Shown: piece after piece, positions 47,831 to 60,660 of the stretch
How the letters are laid out: every line of letters starts with the position of its first letter
Numbering within the stretch: the first letter of the stretch is position 1
DNA from: Pholis gunnellus
Lineage: Eukaryota > Chordata > Actinopteri > Perciformes > Pholidae
Reading direction: 5' to 3'
DNA length: 64,000 nucleotides
Assembly (NCBI GenBank): GCA_910591455.2
Contig: OU342807.1
Location: forward strand, 1,801,767-1,865,766
Translations under genes and position numbers: made by a program
The notes under the pieces: model-generated
Databases searched by the model: none
Seen by the model: only the letters and a program-made list of their open reading frames with translations
What the model was told of the DNA's origin: nothing

Positions 47831-50290
47831 AAGCTCTATGTGTATAAACCATATGGTACAAACAATAACAACGCAGTGTTGATGGAGCTGTTACAATGTT
47901 AACATAGCCTAGCACTAATCGATCCAAACCCCATTCAGGAAACAAGCATTTTAAACGTTGTTTGCTTGTCGTCTTGCGGAGAGAACTAACAAAATATGAA
48001 TTTAGACTTTATACGGCATCATTAGGTGGTTATTTTGCCTATTTTATCCATTTATTGTGGTTAAATCTTTATTTTGGGTTCATTCAGCTGTAGTGAACCA
48101 GCTAGATTCAGTGGATACAGATCGGTGCAATTCACAGAGCGCCTCTGGATAATGTTATGAACCCAGACACGGGGGTATCTGAGACTTCCACGACATGTAC
48201 AAAGGTACAATGTTCAGGGCGAGGCGGGGCCCCTGGGCCCCTGGGCTTGTACCTGGAAGACCCAGTTGGTTATCCATTCATGGCTGTTTTGTGTGTAAGA
48301 ACGCTCTCTGTTCCGTCAACAATCTCTCAAAGTTTTGACCTCGCTTTCCAAAGTAATATTTTGTAGGGAAATTGCATTTCAGTCAAGCTGTGTATTCAAG
48401 GCAGACGTGACCTGCGTTTGGGTAAACTGTTGAATTTTCTCCAGTAAAGTTGCCCCAAATCGCATGAATGAAAAGAAAAGAAAAAGGTACTCATGCACAT
48501 CTCTGTTGTCAGTTTATTTTGTTGCACGTCTTTTTTCCTCATCTGGCTCCTGTGTGGCTCTCTGTTTACCAGCCAGGAGTGAGTGTCTGCGGATGAAGAG
48601 GAAGCTGCCTTCTACATGGACTACAAGCGCCGCCCCGGGGAGCCTGGTGGACCTTTTGAGCCCTGTGATGTGAGACAAGAGGTAGGCAGCCAGCTACAGG
48701 AGACCTGCCTTGGCAAAGCACTTCTCCAGGTGTGTTTCACTAATGCCTTGAGGGGCCTGATGGTATAATGCAGTGGAGGCATCTGTATCATCTCCAGCCT
48801 TCTCAACTAAGCGTATGTACTGACACCATTTTTTGGGCTGATGAATGATATGATAAGGTGCAGAGACTCGTGTATTTGCTAATACCTGATCAGAGGTATT
48901 TCCCAAACTGGTATCGGAGCAACAATCTGTTCACAAGTCATCAGTCGGGCTGGATTATATTTTTACGTTGTTCATTGCTTTAGTTAGCACTAGTGACGAG
49001 TGTGTTCTTTGGACTTGTTTGGTGTAAAATGACGCTCAAGTTTGTCTCTTGGTTCAATAAAAATACATTTCATCTTGTCCCTTCTCTTACTTCTCCTTTT
49101 TTATCCTCTCGAGGTCATGTTGGCATCTCCCCTTGCCGACACGCTGGTGAATCCTTCGTGGTAAACGGATATTCATCGCATGTATTAAGAGCAGCGAAGC
49201 TATGTTATTGTCAATCAACACGCAATCCGATTTCTGCACTGAAGGGATTATGGTTCATAAACAATAGTTCTTCTCAAACAGGAGGTCTCTTGGTGCATGT
49301 CTGGAGAACAATGTTTGGAGGCTGGTTATGTCCATGGTCATAGTTAATGTTTAACTTCACTTTTGATGAGTGTACTGTGCTTATTTTTCTTCATTAATGC
49401 TTCCTCACTCTATTAAATGTATGTTAACTCAAAAACAATGCAACGGATTATACTTTTAGTTCAGTCTTTCATTACATTCTTCCTTTAGTCTTCTGTGGGT
49501 GAATGACACTTATTTCCCTGCTGTTGTACTTTTCTCCGTTGCTTCACTTCCACGATGTTAAAATCTATACTTTTGCAAATCCGTCATATTTGACCGATGA
49601 CCTTTCTGTCCACGTTCTTACAGTCCCCAGTTAATTCCTCTTCTGTCTTTCGTACTTACTATCGTGGAACCCACCTCCACCCAATCACCACTTTGACCCC
49701 CAGGATGTCCAGAGAGACTCAAGTAAAATTTTAAATCCTCCACCTGATGGATCTATGGACTCCGAGGGCTCCCCGTCCCATCTCCTATCTTCACATCGGC
49801 CTTTGCTTAATGAAGAGGCTTCATGTCGATGGCATCATATTGCCAAAACTTCTTTCTCTTGCAAACCTCAACAGATATTTTTACACACTTCCAATTGATC
49901 TCTTCTTATTGAACTACTGTTTGCCAGGAGAAGTGAGCCTGGAAGTTATAAACCGATCATTTTAACTTATTTTACTGCAACACTCAGAAAGGAAAATAAT
50001 TACTTCAAAAACCTTTGACACACTTTACTTTAGATAGCTCTATACATCACATACTTGACTTAAAGCGTACAGATTTGAATCATTACTCACTCAGTCTATC
50101 AGTGACATCATGTTTTGTTTTTTTTGGCACTGCCTTCGAAAATAACCCATATCAGCGTTTTTCAGTCTGTTGCCTTTATCGTGAGGCCAGCATTGTGACG
50201 CTGGCATGAGCTATGAAAGATGTGGGCATTTACCAAATGGAATGATGTAATGAAAAAGAGCTATCGAGTTGCATTATTGAAAGAGCGGCC
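47831..50290. other. No confirmed gene; one coding-like stretch at about 48,570-48,680
   Basis: A GC-richer patch reads SADEEEAAFYMDYKRRPGEP between CCAGCCAG|G and AAGAG|GTAGGC, which could mark a single exon. The upstream frame is closed by TGA and no partner exon was found. An earlier GC patch (GGGGCCCCTGGGCCCCTGGG-like, about 48,215-48,250) is repetitive. The rest is AT-rich sequence without recognisable content. Confidence 0.4.
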
Positions 50291-50394
50291 GATCTATATT
50301 TTTTTGGAGCCTTGACCCAAGACAGCGTTGCTTTTGATCACTCTTTTTATTGGCATGGCTCCAGAGATGGAAATGTCAGCGCACGTCTTTGGGC

Positions 50395-50640
50395 CGGACT
50401 GAAATATCTCAACAACCATCAGATAGATCACGGTGGGTTTTGGTGCAGAGATTCGTGGTCCCCAGGGGAAGAACCTTAAAGTCTTTGGTGATCCCTTGAC
50501 CTTTCTTCTATACCACCATGAGGTTGGCAATTGTGGTTTTCAGTGAATATTTCCCAAAATTTGGCACAGACATTCTTGTCTTTCTCAGGATGTGTAATCA
50601 TTCTGAATGTTCAACTATTTCCATCAACCTCAACTGTTAT
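50395..50640. repeat. Dispersed teleost repeat (ACTGAAATATCTCAACAACC)
   Basis: Phrases such as CCCCAGGGGAAGAACCTTAA, TTTGGTGATCCCTTGACCTT, ACCACCATGAGGTTGGCAAT and AAAATTTGGCACAGACATTC form the internal cadence of a very common fish repeat. The same family occurs at about 36,500-36,655. Confidence 0.75.
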
Positions 50641-50691
50641 TTCTGTTCTGAAGCTAATGCAGAAGTGCTTAAAACCTGCATTCTCTCTAGT

Positions 50692-51050
50692 GTCCACCAG
50701 GGGGCGACTCCTCTGGTTGTATAGAAGTCTATGAGAAAATGACTCTACTTCTCTCTTGATTTATTACCTCAGTAAACATTGTAAACATGAGTTTATGGTC
50801 TCAATCTCTAGTTTCAAGTCTTCTTCAATACAGCATGATGTTCATTTAGTAAATGATGGTCCATTTAGAGTCAAACAGACCATAAAGCAGATTGACAGGT
50901 CGCTACCACGGCATTGTTCAGTCTGGGAGTTGTCCGTTTTTTCGCCTTTAGACAGACAAAATGCCGAACTCAAGGCTTTAAACCCGTAGTCCTCAAACCA
51001 ATGGGTGACATCACTGTGACTGCATCCACTTCTTATATACCGTCTGTAGT
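50692..51050 (+). repeat. Dispersed teleost repeat (CCAGGGGGCGACTCCTCTGG family), copy 2
   Basis: About 200 bp match 24,512-24,710 closely, through CAGACCATAAAGCAG. The sequence then diverges and ends with CAATGGGTGACATCACTGTG and TATATACCGTCTGTAGTC, a typical end of this family. Confidence 0.8.
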
Positions 51051-52180
51051 CTTTTGCAAATTCCTAAACTTTATGGTAGTAAAATAAATGACTCTTCGGT
51101 ACTCTATTGACAGGATTTGTCCTAATTAAATGTTGAACCGAGACTACAGTGGACACTCGTCAAATGATCTGAAGTCATACAGAACAGCTCATTTATCAAA
51201 ATGAGACAAACGTTGGTTCGGGGTCCCACTGAGTGGGCTAAGATTAGGGCTTCACTAACACATTTCTCTCCCTTAACTGTGATGCTTTTCAGTGTCAGAG
51301 TATGTTTTTATAATTCATCTCCAAAAGAGTCTAATTTGGCAGCCTTATACGGTGAGTGAGCCTTGAAAGGGTTCCGTTTCTCTCTAAAGAACACTTTAAC
51401 AAGAGATGTTGTTGTAGTTTTGTCCTCATTAGTTCCTTTAAGGGATCAAACCGCTGACCTGATCATTAAAGTATTGCTTCTCCATCCTTATCCCCCGTTC
51501 CCTGGGTTAAGTCTCTGTCGGCTTGTGTCGATGCTGTGACAGCGGTCCCGGTATCTGAAAAAAACAACATATGCCTCAATATTGTTTGAAAATGAACGAT
51601 ACCTTTTTCCTGCATTTTGAGGACGTCTCTCTTTTCATCTGATATTTACTGAATGCCTCAAAGAAAGCTACATAGAACAAAGCAGCCGCTTTATTCCCAG
51701 CTCTCTAACAATCTCTATTGATTTCCTTCTGTCTGTGTTCAATCACAATAACGAACAACTCAACATTTAGGCCATCAATTAAACTTCTCCATTCATCGCT
51801 TTTCAACGGTGCGGATTGTAAATGGAGGAACATTAGGCGCAGGTTTCCAATTCATTTAATACCACGAGACAAGAAGCAGAGGGGCCGCTGTGTGTAGTTT
51901 GTTCATGAGATGTAAATACCGGCCAATCAAATCTGCCCGGTTTTGACATCCCCTGGGTTTGCTTGATCTACTTCCACATTCTTCTCCTTCCACCACTTGT
52001 ACCAAACGGCTTAACATTTACTTTCAGTATTTTGACCTTTTTGAATATTACACTCATTCATATTTTAAAATGGAGTTTGAGCTTCCAGAGTATCGGCAGC
52101 ATGTAATTGTTTCTGGACATTGATATTGAATTCAATACGTTCACGCTAGCAGCATGGATCCTGTCGGTCGGTCCACCTGG
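51051..52180. other. Apparently single-copy non-coding sequence
   Basis: No open frame of note and no repeat phrase recognised. The stretch 51,640-51,960 has the even composition and lack of repeats often seen in conserved non-coding elements, but conservation cannot be judged from one sequence. Confidence 0.4.
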
Positions 52181-52620
52181 ATTTACCTCTACATGAGGTC
52201 ACATTTGTTACTGCACTTGCGCCACCATTGCCATACATTTGTGGTCACACATTCATGCCCCCTTTAGGTTAATCTGTGATAACTTTGGTGGTCCCTTAAA
52301 TATTCCTCGAACACCATCATGGGGGAAAACATTTGATGTTACTCTGTTGTTGTTGTCTCATAAACCACATTTTGCCATGATGACACACACAACCTCACAA
52401 GGTAAAAACAATACCAGCGCATTGCAGCCGGTATTGATATTCACTCTCTACTGTGTACTCAAAGCTAATTAGCAAATGTTAGCATGTAAACATGCTTAAT
52501 TAGGATGGTAAACACGGTAACCATAGTATCAGCTTAGCATGAGCATGTAAGTGCTGTCATTGTGAGCATATTAGCATCCATTCACTTTTGCCCCAAAGAC
52601 CTGCTATGACTGCATGTGTG
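52181..52620. repeat. Dispersed teleost repeat (AGCTAATTAGCAAATGTTAGCATG)
   Basis: The repeated TTAGCATG cadence (AAATGTTAGCATGTAAACAT, GTATCAGCTTAGCATGAGCA) and GGATGGTAAACACGGTAACC are hallmarks of a common fish repeat related to the one at 50,395. Confidence 0.75.
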
Positions 52621-55600
52621 ATTTAGAAATGATTAAAAGAAGACTATACGACAGCTTGTACCAAAAGCAAAGAGCACTTTAAATGAGGCTTTTGGACCAC
52701 GGTGTGACAGAAGATCTATTTGGCCCCACAAGAGGGAGATAAAAGCACATTACAGATGTTTTCTCCTCTTTTTGCAGTTCCCATTTGTTGTTGTTGTTGT
52801 TGTGGACAACATGCTGAAGGCATCTTTAAGGTCCTACAGTGTTCGACATGGACTACGTCTGGTACAATAAATGAGCTGGAACTCTTTTAAAACCGTGTAA
52901 ATCAAATTTTGCTAAGACAAATATTAAAGATGAAACATCGCTTAGATCAGATAATCAAAGCTACAAGCTGTTCTGTTGATAGAATGTATTTTCTTTTGAG
53001 TCTTTTCTCAATTTCCACGTATAAAATGTCTTCTTCATGGAACACATGAAGAAGACAGATAGAAACAGAGGCCATTTTTTGGTTGAACACCATTTTCAGG
53101 GATTTAGATCTGAAATATGAATAGATTTCATACACTTCAAAATGGCCCTGTGGTGAACAAAATGGATTCTTTGATGAGATGGCGAGATAGTCAGAGGAAA
53201 CGATTGCGTTTGCAGAGACATTGTTGTTCTATCCTGGCTGAATTCAATTCTTGCAGAGAGGGTTTAAAATCCTTAGAGATATCACTGTGGTGATATTCAT
53301 GTTTTTACAGGCGGGAGTGCTTAACTCTCTCTGGGATGAAGGATTCTTACTGCTCAGAGTTTGAGAAACTTATCCAAACCCTGTGATCAATGTTAGAAGT
53401 GTGACCCATCATTGTACCATTAATAACGTGCGGACACTTGCCATCTCTCACTCGATGCAACCGACACAACCACTGACATTTTCTCAAATGTCTGCACGAT
53501 GGTGTCGCCAATTTGCGAATGAGCATACGCCGTCATCTGGCGACTTTTAGAGCGAGTGCCGGCTACTTTCATTGGAAAAGAGTTGTGAACGCTGCACAAG
53601 GCACGGGGCATTTGGTATTCCACAGTTACTGCAGCTGTTCCACTGTCCACCATTTCCTTTACTGGGGATAGTAGATGCAAAGAACTTACACTGATACTCT
53701 TTGGTAACTGTGGATAGAAAGCTACTGGGAGAACGAAAGCGCACTTTTTCCCCCCGTTTTAATTATACACATTTGTGCATCTAATGTTGGTGAGCCTTGG
53801 CCCAGAGAAGAATTACTGGCAAAGACAACATCACATAATGTCAATTGAATAAAACTGCTTTATTACATCCCATTAGGGAAGATTGGATACTTGTTGCTGC
53901 TGCCTGTGGGCATACAGATCAGACTGATACAAGATGTGGATTTGTATTTGTTCAATGTCTGCCAGGGGCCAATGGATGTATGTCAATTTAAACATACTGT
54001 ATATGCTGAATAATTGCAACCTTTCAGCTTACCCAGCTCCCACATTCCAGGAATTAAAAATTATGGATAACTTTAACTGATGCCGTCTAACCTGCTATTA
54101 GAGCCACGGCCGGCAGAAGTACGAGCCGGCAGACGATCGAGTACAAAGCGTGAGTCGCCACAAACAGTGAGCTGTTGACACTGTGTGCTTTCAGTGAAGC
54201 AGAGATGCTGACATTAAAAAGCACAATATGGAGAAAGATACTTTTGACCATTTTAAAATTAGTATTGGATGACTTTGAAAGAGCATTGGTTATTCAGAGG
54301 TTGAGGCATTAAAGCACTGACAGATGTTTCGTTTTGAGCCAGAGTTTTGTCACATCAGTCAGCCTCCAGCAGGACAGCGCAACAGTGAATTCTGCCTTTT
54401 TGAAGAAGCACGTGTCCAGAACTTGTAATTCCGCTTAATTGACACAACATTCAAAATATTAGAGATACAAATATATATCTACATATATATTTTGCCATTG
54501 CATCAGAAGGTTTTGAGTTTGATCATGAAGCGGACAGCTATGACTCTGTGCCCTCTGTCCTCCCGTAGCTTCATTTTAAACAGCTTTCATCTCTCGGCTT
54601 TCAATTGGACCCCGGAGTCCTGCAGCCTCGCACACAGTGATGACCTCACAAACCTATTATTGATGAGGGAATGATTCATTACAATACTTTGTCAAGGCCA
54701 TAGCGGTCGTCAGGATTTATTCAATAATGAATCAGAGCAAAGTGCAAACACACACACAACAAACAATACATGCAAGTACATATATACACGTATTACTTTG
54801 TGGGTGGCTTATCACTTGAAGTATATTACTTGTGAGTATTTATGCAAATGAGACAGAAACTTCCTCTCAGTTTACTACAGAAACCAAACAAAAAGAATGT
54901 TCTGCTGCACAAAATCATATTCAATTTTTCATATTTGTTCTTACTACTTAATACTGGATATTATTTAATACAATTTATTTGAAAAACAAATCACAGATAG
55001 ATGCTCATATGAAGGTTTTGACAAGGGGTCACAAGTAGATTCATTATGGGTCTCAATTCAAAAAGGTTGAAGACGTCTGATCTTGAGGATTGTGCATATT
55101 CCTCTTTGTGTCTGTCCATCAGATGCAATCATGATTTCCTCTCTAAACACACTCACACACACACATCAGACCGGAGATGTGTAGAGTGTTACACACAGGG
55201 AGACACACACTCTACCTGCCTCTAGCATCGTTTCCACGTCAGATACAGTATATTACCATTCTCACGGGCCCATAAATAAATGGAAATATTAAGCCCCCCT
55301 GGGTGAATTCTTTCCATTTCCTCCTAATATGACATTAATACATCTGCAGCCTAGGGCATTGGCAGGAATCATTAAGGGCCAATGACTTCTCACAGTCCCG
55401 TAAAAGTGGGCCTGGTAGTATAAACCAGTGTGTGTGTGTGTGTGTGTGACAATCTATTTGTGGTAATTGCTTAACTGTGTAGTGTGTGTGAGGGACAGAA
55501 ATCAAGTTGAATGTTTTATCACATAAGTGTGTTACAATACAGGTGCATTCCAAGTCATTTAAGAGAGGTGTGTGTGTGTGTGTGTGTGTGTGCTGCTGAA

Positions 55601-56050
55601 TTATTAACAGTCATGGTGACAAATTTGCAGGGCAGAGGGAAAACATAACCTTCTATCATCCGCCACAGATTTCAATGCAACACCGATAAATATGAATCCC
55701 TGTGCTTCGCCTCCAAGGCTCCCAAGCAGGTGGTACGTTTTAAAACCCCTCATTAAATAGGAGTTGCCAGGCTCCCAGACACAAAGCTCTTCTTCCATTA
55801 GGATGAATATTGCATTCAGCCATATGCATACTTGCTTATTAAAGTTTTGCGGTGTTTGCATGGCACTCTGCGGCTAGTGGTTTTTCCGGTATGTTAGCGG
55901 TGTGGGTACAACTTGGTACCAATAATGGAGCAGGTTAATTAAGTACAACTACAATTACCACCTTGCAGTTGTATGCTTCCGCCAACCAGTCAAGTTGTAG
56001 TTTACATCCATGTCTGTTCAAAATCACTTCATCATTTTAGTCTTGTAGAC
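52621..56050. other. No gene recognised; short microsatellites
   Basis: Non-coding, moderately AT-rich. Short (TG)n tracts lie at about 55,428-55,448 and 55,568-55,592, and (TTG)n at 52,786-52,803. No repeat family is recognised with confidence and no splice-supported exon was seen. Confidence 0.55.
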
Positions 56051-56054
56051 ATTT

Positions 56055-56280
56055 GTGTGAAATGTGTGTGTTTTGTGAGGTCAGTGACCTTTTGACCTGT
56101 GACCACCACATGTCAGTTCATCCTTCAGTCCAAGTGGACGTTTGTGCCAAATCTGAAGAAATTCCCTCCAGGAAATTTGTGAGATATCTCTTTGGCGACG
56201 GCTGTCGCCAGCGCAGAATAAAACATTTGACTGATTCTGTTGGGAGGCACCAAACGATTCTAATCATAATAATTTAACAT
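56055..56280. repeat. Dispersed teleost repeat (GTGACCACCACATGTCAGTT family), copy 1
   Basis: TGTGAGGTCAGTGACCTTTT, TCAGTCCAAGTGGACGTTTG, CCAAATCTGAAGAAATTCCC and CGACGGCTGTCGCCAGCGC are diagnostic phrases of a widespread fish repeat. A second copy in the same orientation is at 57,175-57,390, and both are followed by the same GTTGGGAGGCACCAAAC phrase. Confidence 0.8.
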
Positions 56281-56362
56281 TTGAGGAAAATCATTAGAAG
56301 TTCAAATGTTTTGAACAAAAGAAATTCCTATTCGTCTGGATTCACAGTCGATATGAGAGCAA

Positions 56363-56468
56363 CTAGAGATTGAGACCATGAACTCATGTTTACAATGTTT
56401 ACTGAGGTAATAAATCAAGAGAGAAGTAGAGTCATTTTCTCATAGACTTCTATACAACCAGAGGAGTC
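56363..56468 (-). repeat. Dispersed teleost repeat (CCAGGGGGCGACTCCTCTGG family), copy 3, partial
   Basis: The reverse complement of 24,530-24,640 is present from GAGATTGAGACCATGAACTC to ACTTCTATACAACCAGAGGA. Confidence 0.85.
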
Positions 56469-56503
56469 GATGGTCATTAGAAAAAATTAAGGTTTAAGAC
56501 ACT

Positions 56504-57092
56504 TTTCAGAACCGGATGTTGCCGCCTGACTTTCTCCTGTTCTTGCAGTTAAAGTTGTGTCTGTAGACCCAACGGGGAAATTAGCACACAATGTAAATGA
56601 ATTGTGTTGCTCAATCGGTGGATACTGTGCATGTTATGAGATCAACGTCCACCATTCAAACACACACTAAACATACATTAACAGTATACAATAACTGTGT
56701 TTGGTTAAAAGCTTTCATTCCTCCATATAATTGGAGGAGATTTTGGGTTCCAGCTTGGAGGGTAGATTGTTAATTAAAAAAGACAGAGACTCTGTGAGAC
56801 GCTTTGTAATCGAAACAAATTCACCTGGAGCTTCTCTGCCCAGAATAAATGTAGATTTTGTGGAAACAACCACAATATTAAAAAACAAGGCCTGAGAATT
56901 ACACCATTAAACTGCTCATTTAAAAGAGACAAGGCTATTGGAACGATGTGATTGCGAGACATAGAATTAGCGGGAGATACAGAAACCGAGGACAATAAAA
57001 AGCCAAAACAAAAATACATTATGGCCTTTTATTCAAATCCTGTCCAAACTGCCTTAAATGAGAGGAACAGACCACCTTTAATTTAGTTTTTG
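56504..57092. repeat. Local duplication copy a (partner 59,184-59,690)
   Basis: Shared stretches include GATGTTGCCGCCTGACTTTC, CAATAACTGTGTTTGGTTAA, ATTGCTCATTTAAAAGA-type text, ATTGGAACGATGTG, GAATTAGCGGGAGAT and CAGAAACCGAGGACAAT, in the same order. Divergence is appreciable and indels are common. No coding frame is shared. Confidence 0.8.
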
Positions 57093-57174
57093 TTTCGTCT
57101 GTTCAAAATATCATCACTTGTGTGAAATCATCATAATTAGCATATTCAATTCTTGAGTTATGGCTGAACACGTG

Positions 57175-57390
57175 TTTTATGAGGTCAGTGACCTTTGATC
57201 TGTGACCACCACATGTCAGTTCCAACCTTCAGTCCAAGTGGATGTTTGTGCCAAATTTCAAATGAGAAAAAATCCCCTCCATGAATTCTGTGATATATAT
57301 CCGGCCTCGGCTGTCGCCGGCACGGAGGCTTGATAAAACATGTTTCTGACTCTGTGGGTCTTCAAGGTGTTGGGAGGCACCAAACCATTC
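57175..57390. repeat. Dispersed teleost repeat (GTGACCACCACATGTCAGTT family), copy 2
   Basis: Same family as 56,055-56,280, ending CCTCGGCTGTCGCCGGCACG near 57,326 and followed by the shared GTTGGGAGGCACCAAAC phrase. Confidence 0.8.
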
Positions 57391-57984
57391 AAATCATAAC
57401 ATTTTAAACATCTTAGAAAAATCATTAGAAGCTCAAATGTAATTACTTTCAACCAAAGGCATCCCTATTCCCCTTGATTTACAGTCAATGAGAGAGAAAT
57501 GGAGCCATTTAGCCGCATCAATGTCCAACGGATGGAAAAATACGACACACAATGATAGTAAATATTAAAATAAGAAAGTTCACATCCAAAAGACAGACAC
57601 ATCTTTGCTGCCGAATGTTTGACTATCACAGACCTCGAACATATGAGCTACCTGTACAGCATGTTGCACGTCCATGCATCGTTTAGATAATCACCTCCCC
57701 CGACAGGAAGTTGTCTCGATCGTAGCAAGTACAGAAAATAACTGCAGCACTGCAAGATTTTAGTTAGGAGCTCCTTCATGGGTGACTGCTTGGCAAATGG
57801 GAAGGAGAGGATGTGGCAGATTTAAAGAGAGGAGACAATATTAATGCGATGCCTCCTTCACCTAACGACGGGGCATTAGCGAGGCTGTGTAAATCAGAGA
57901 TGGCTGAGTTATGCTGCCCAAGCCCACTTTGTGACGGGGATAATATTGGGCTTTCTGGATGGCTGGGTTGAGCACAGATTGAGG

Positions 57985-58262
57985 CACACACACACACACA
58001 CACACATTCTCTGTACTTATATCTTTGTGAGGACCCTCCCTGACATAATGCATTCCCAAAACTTAACCATCACCACTAAATGCCAAACCCCTACCCTAAC
58101 CTGAACCTTATTCTATAACCTGAATTATAAAAACAAGTCTAAATACTCAACAGGCCTCTGATGAAGTGAAATGTCCTCGCTTACTAATAATGTCCTCACT
58201 CTGCTGGTTTGAGAACTAGTCCTCACTACGTAGCAAGTACAAGAACACACGCACACACACTC
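57985..58262. repeat. Dispersed teleost repeat (TATCTTTGTGAGGACCCTCC)
   Basis: The unit runs from a (CA)n tract through TTTGTGAGGACCCTCCCTGA, CATAATGCATTCCCAAAACT, CCTACCCTAACCTGAACCTT and TAATGTCCTCACTCTGCTGG to a second (CA)n tract, one of the most recognisable fish interspersed repeats. Confidence 0.85.
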
Positions 58263-59183
58263 ACACAATCTACATCCCTTCACCTCAGATCCGTAACCCT
58301 CACCTAATGTTTACCCTGAACTCATCCGCACCATGAATCAATCGGCCGGACTGACTTCATAAAAATGTCCTCACAGAGGTTGTTTGGATGTCTTGTGACA
58401 TCAACAATATACTCATTTCTACTCACTTGCACATCTCGAGTCTGTATTTAGTGCATTTCAAAGTTTCAAACATTGATTCATCTTCCCTGTCATCATTCCT
58501 GCTCCCCTGCATCTCCGTCGCACCTCTGCAATCTCTCTCTGTCTATCTCTCTCTCTCTCATGTTTAATCAGTCCACCAGGCGGGTGTCTCTACAGGGGAC
58601 TGTGAATTATTGATGCAAGGGCCATGAGCAAAAAGGAAGGGGGGGAAACAGCAGGAAAGAAGGATGGAGGGGAAAATGAGTGGAAGAAGAGACAGAACAT
58701 TTCCCTTAGTCGACCTGTGCTGATGTAGACGGACAGATAAGACGAAGGAAGGATGAGAGAATGGGTCGAGACAAAGAAAGAGAGAGACGCAACGGAAGTG
58801 AGCGTGGCGGGAGATTTCAGGTATAATGAGCTTGACGAGGGATCTCAGCTGTGAAGTGGCGCTGTGAGGCCCACAACAGTGGTGGAACTTCAGCAATAAA
58901 GCCTGAACTTCCAAAATATCAAAACCCCAGAGAAAAGAGTCTTAGCCTGAACAGCGGCGTTATGTACTGATATTTAGTTATAGGAACGTTTTTAAAAGAG
59001 AATAGGATATGGAGCAGTTCGCCCACAGCGTAGTAGCTCCAGAAACTACATTTATATTGGACAATTCTGCATCTCCTGTTTTACCCCAAATGCCAATGTT
59101 TGGTGTAAAGGAGTTGATACGGAGACCGGAATCTGTGTTGAAAGAATATGAAAGAAGGTTTTAGGCACTTCAGCATTTGCTTG
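58263..59183. other. No gene recognised
   Basis: Purine-rich patches (about 58,620-58,800, GGAAGGGGGGGAAACAGC and GAAAGAGAGAGACG) and CT-rich text (58,530-58,560). No family or exon is recognised. Confidence 0.55.
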
Positions 59184-59690
59184 ATTTTTCAGAACTGGAT
59201 GTTGCCGCCTGACTTTCTTCTGCTATTGCAGTTAAAATAACACTAAACATTAACAATATACAATAACTGTGTTTGGTTAAATGCTTTAATTTCTCCGTGT
59301 AATTGTTGGAGGAGACTGTCTTTTTTCACAATCTACCCTCCGAGCTGGAACCCAGAGATTCTCTGGGTTCATAATTGAAGAAACTGAACCTGGAGCTGAC
59401 CTAGAATGAATGTAGATTTCGAGGACACATAATGAGACCTGAAGTTTTACGTGGAAACGACCACATTATGAGAAACAAACTGAGAATATCACCATTAAAT
59501 TGCTCATTTAAAAGAACAGAGCGTACAGATGGAGATGGCAATTGGAACGATGTGGAGCGGAATTAGCGGGAGATTCAGAAACCGAGGACAATCAACAGCA
59601 AAAACAAAAATATACTATGGTCCTTAATTAAAATCCTATCCCCGCTGCCTTAATTAAGAGTAACAGAAGACAACCCTCAATTTAGTTTTT
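59184..59690. repeat. Local duplication copy b (partner 56,504-57,092)
   Basis: This is the second member of the pair described at 56,504, about 2.65 kb downstream in the same orientation, with its own indels (for example about 30 extra bases, GAGGACACATAATGAGACCT, near 59,420). Confidence 0.8.
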
Positions 59691-60449
59691 TTAGAAGAAA
59701 ATACTAATTAAAATCGTAATAATATGAGCAGCAGATAAGAGCTTGGGACAAACAGACGACATATCTGTCAGACAACAGCAGCAGCGAACCGCGACCGATA
59801 ACTGAAAGGCGAATTAAGCAAACTGAGGCCCAGTGCAGGGATGGAGGGAGTTGTTAGTGCAGCTATTGAGCTGGAAACTAAGCGTGTATGTTGGAGGGGT
59901 CGTCTGAGAGCAAGGCCTCGAGGGGAGACGGAGAGATACAAGTTGGACGATATCAGCGAGGGCTGCAACGCCACCGAATCCGGTGACAGTTGCAATATGG
60001 AGCCATCAACAATAACCGCCGTGTGAAAAACAGTAATGGACAAAACCACACAAATGTTAATCTTTGTGGTTTTCAGTAAAAGGAGCACATAGGGGTCAAT
60101 GTGCTAAATTGTGTCCAAATTGTTACACTGATACTCATCGGTGTCTGTGATATGAATTCATAGATATTAAATATGAATCTGCAATATTGTGCAGTGGTCC
60201 CAGTGATATCTGTTCATAAAGTGTGCTGAAAATAACTTGACATGGTTAAAGTTCAATTTAATAAATTCAACAATATGATCACGCTTTTTGTATTTGTTGT
60301 GCTGGATTACTCAGTCAAAGTGCTATTGTCCTATTTCAGTCATTGTAAGTGTTTTTGTTTTAATAATCCAGGCAATGTGTTTTTAACAAACATCTATCTG
60401 TCAGCCAAGAGACCGCTGTTCCCTCCCCGTGTGAAGTCTTGATATATTT

Positions 60450-60660
60450 GTCATGTGTGTACTTCCACTGTTATTTTACCTAATTGACAATCTTTTCCTA
60501 AACCTAACTGAGTCGTTTCCAACGAAGACAGAAGTTTATTTTGAACAGTCTGTATGCACGAAACAAGCTGAAATTGACACGAGTTGCAGGAAAACACACG
60601 AAAAATGAGGAGTAATTTCCGTAAGATATCATACGAACCGTTGCATGAGGGTACGTTGAA
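60450..60660. repeat. Probable dispersed teleost repeat (CTTTTCCTAAACCTAACTGA)
   Basis: CAATCTTTTCCTAAACCTAA, TTCCGTAAGATATCATACGA and TTGCATGAGGGTACGT are phrases of a repeat frequent in fish. A related block in opposite sense is at 62,270-62,560. Confidence 0.5.

Noticed and set aside
59841..60026. 61-codon reading starting MEGVVSAAIELETKRVCWRG
   Set aside because: No recognised domain, and the opposite strand is also open over most of it. It lies next to a non-coding duplication.
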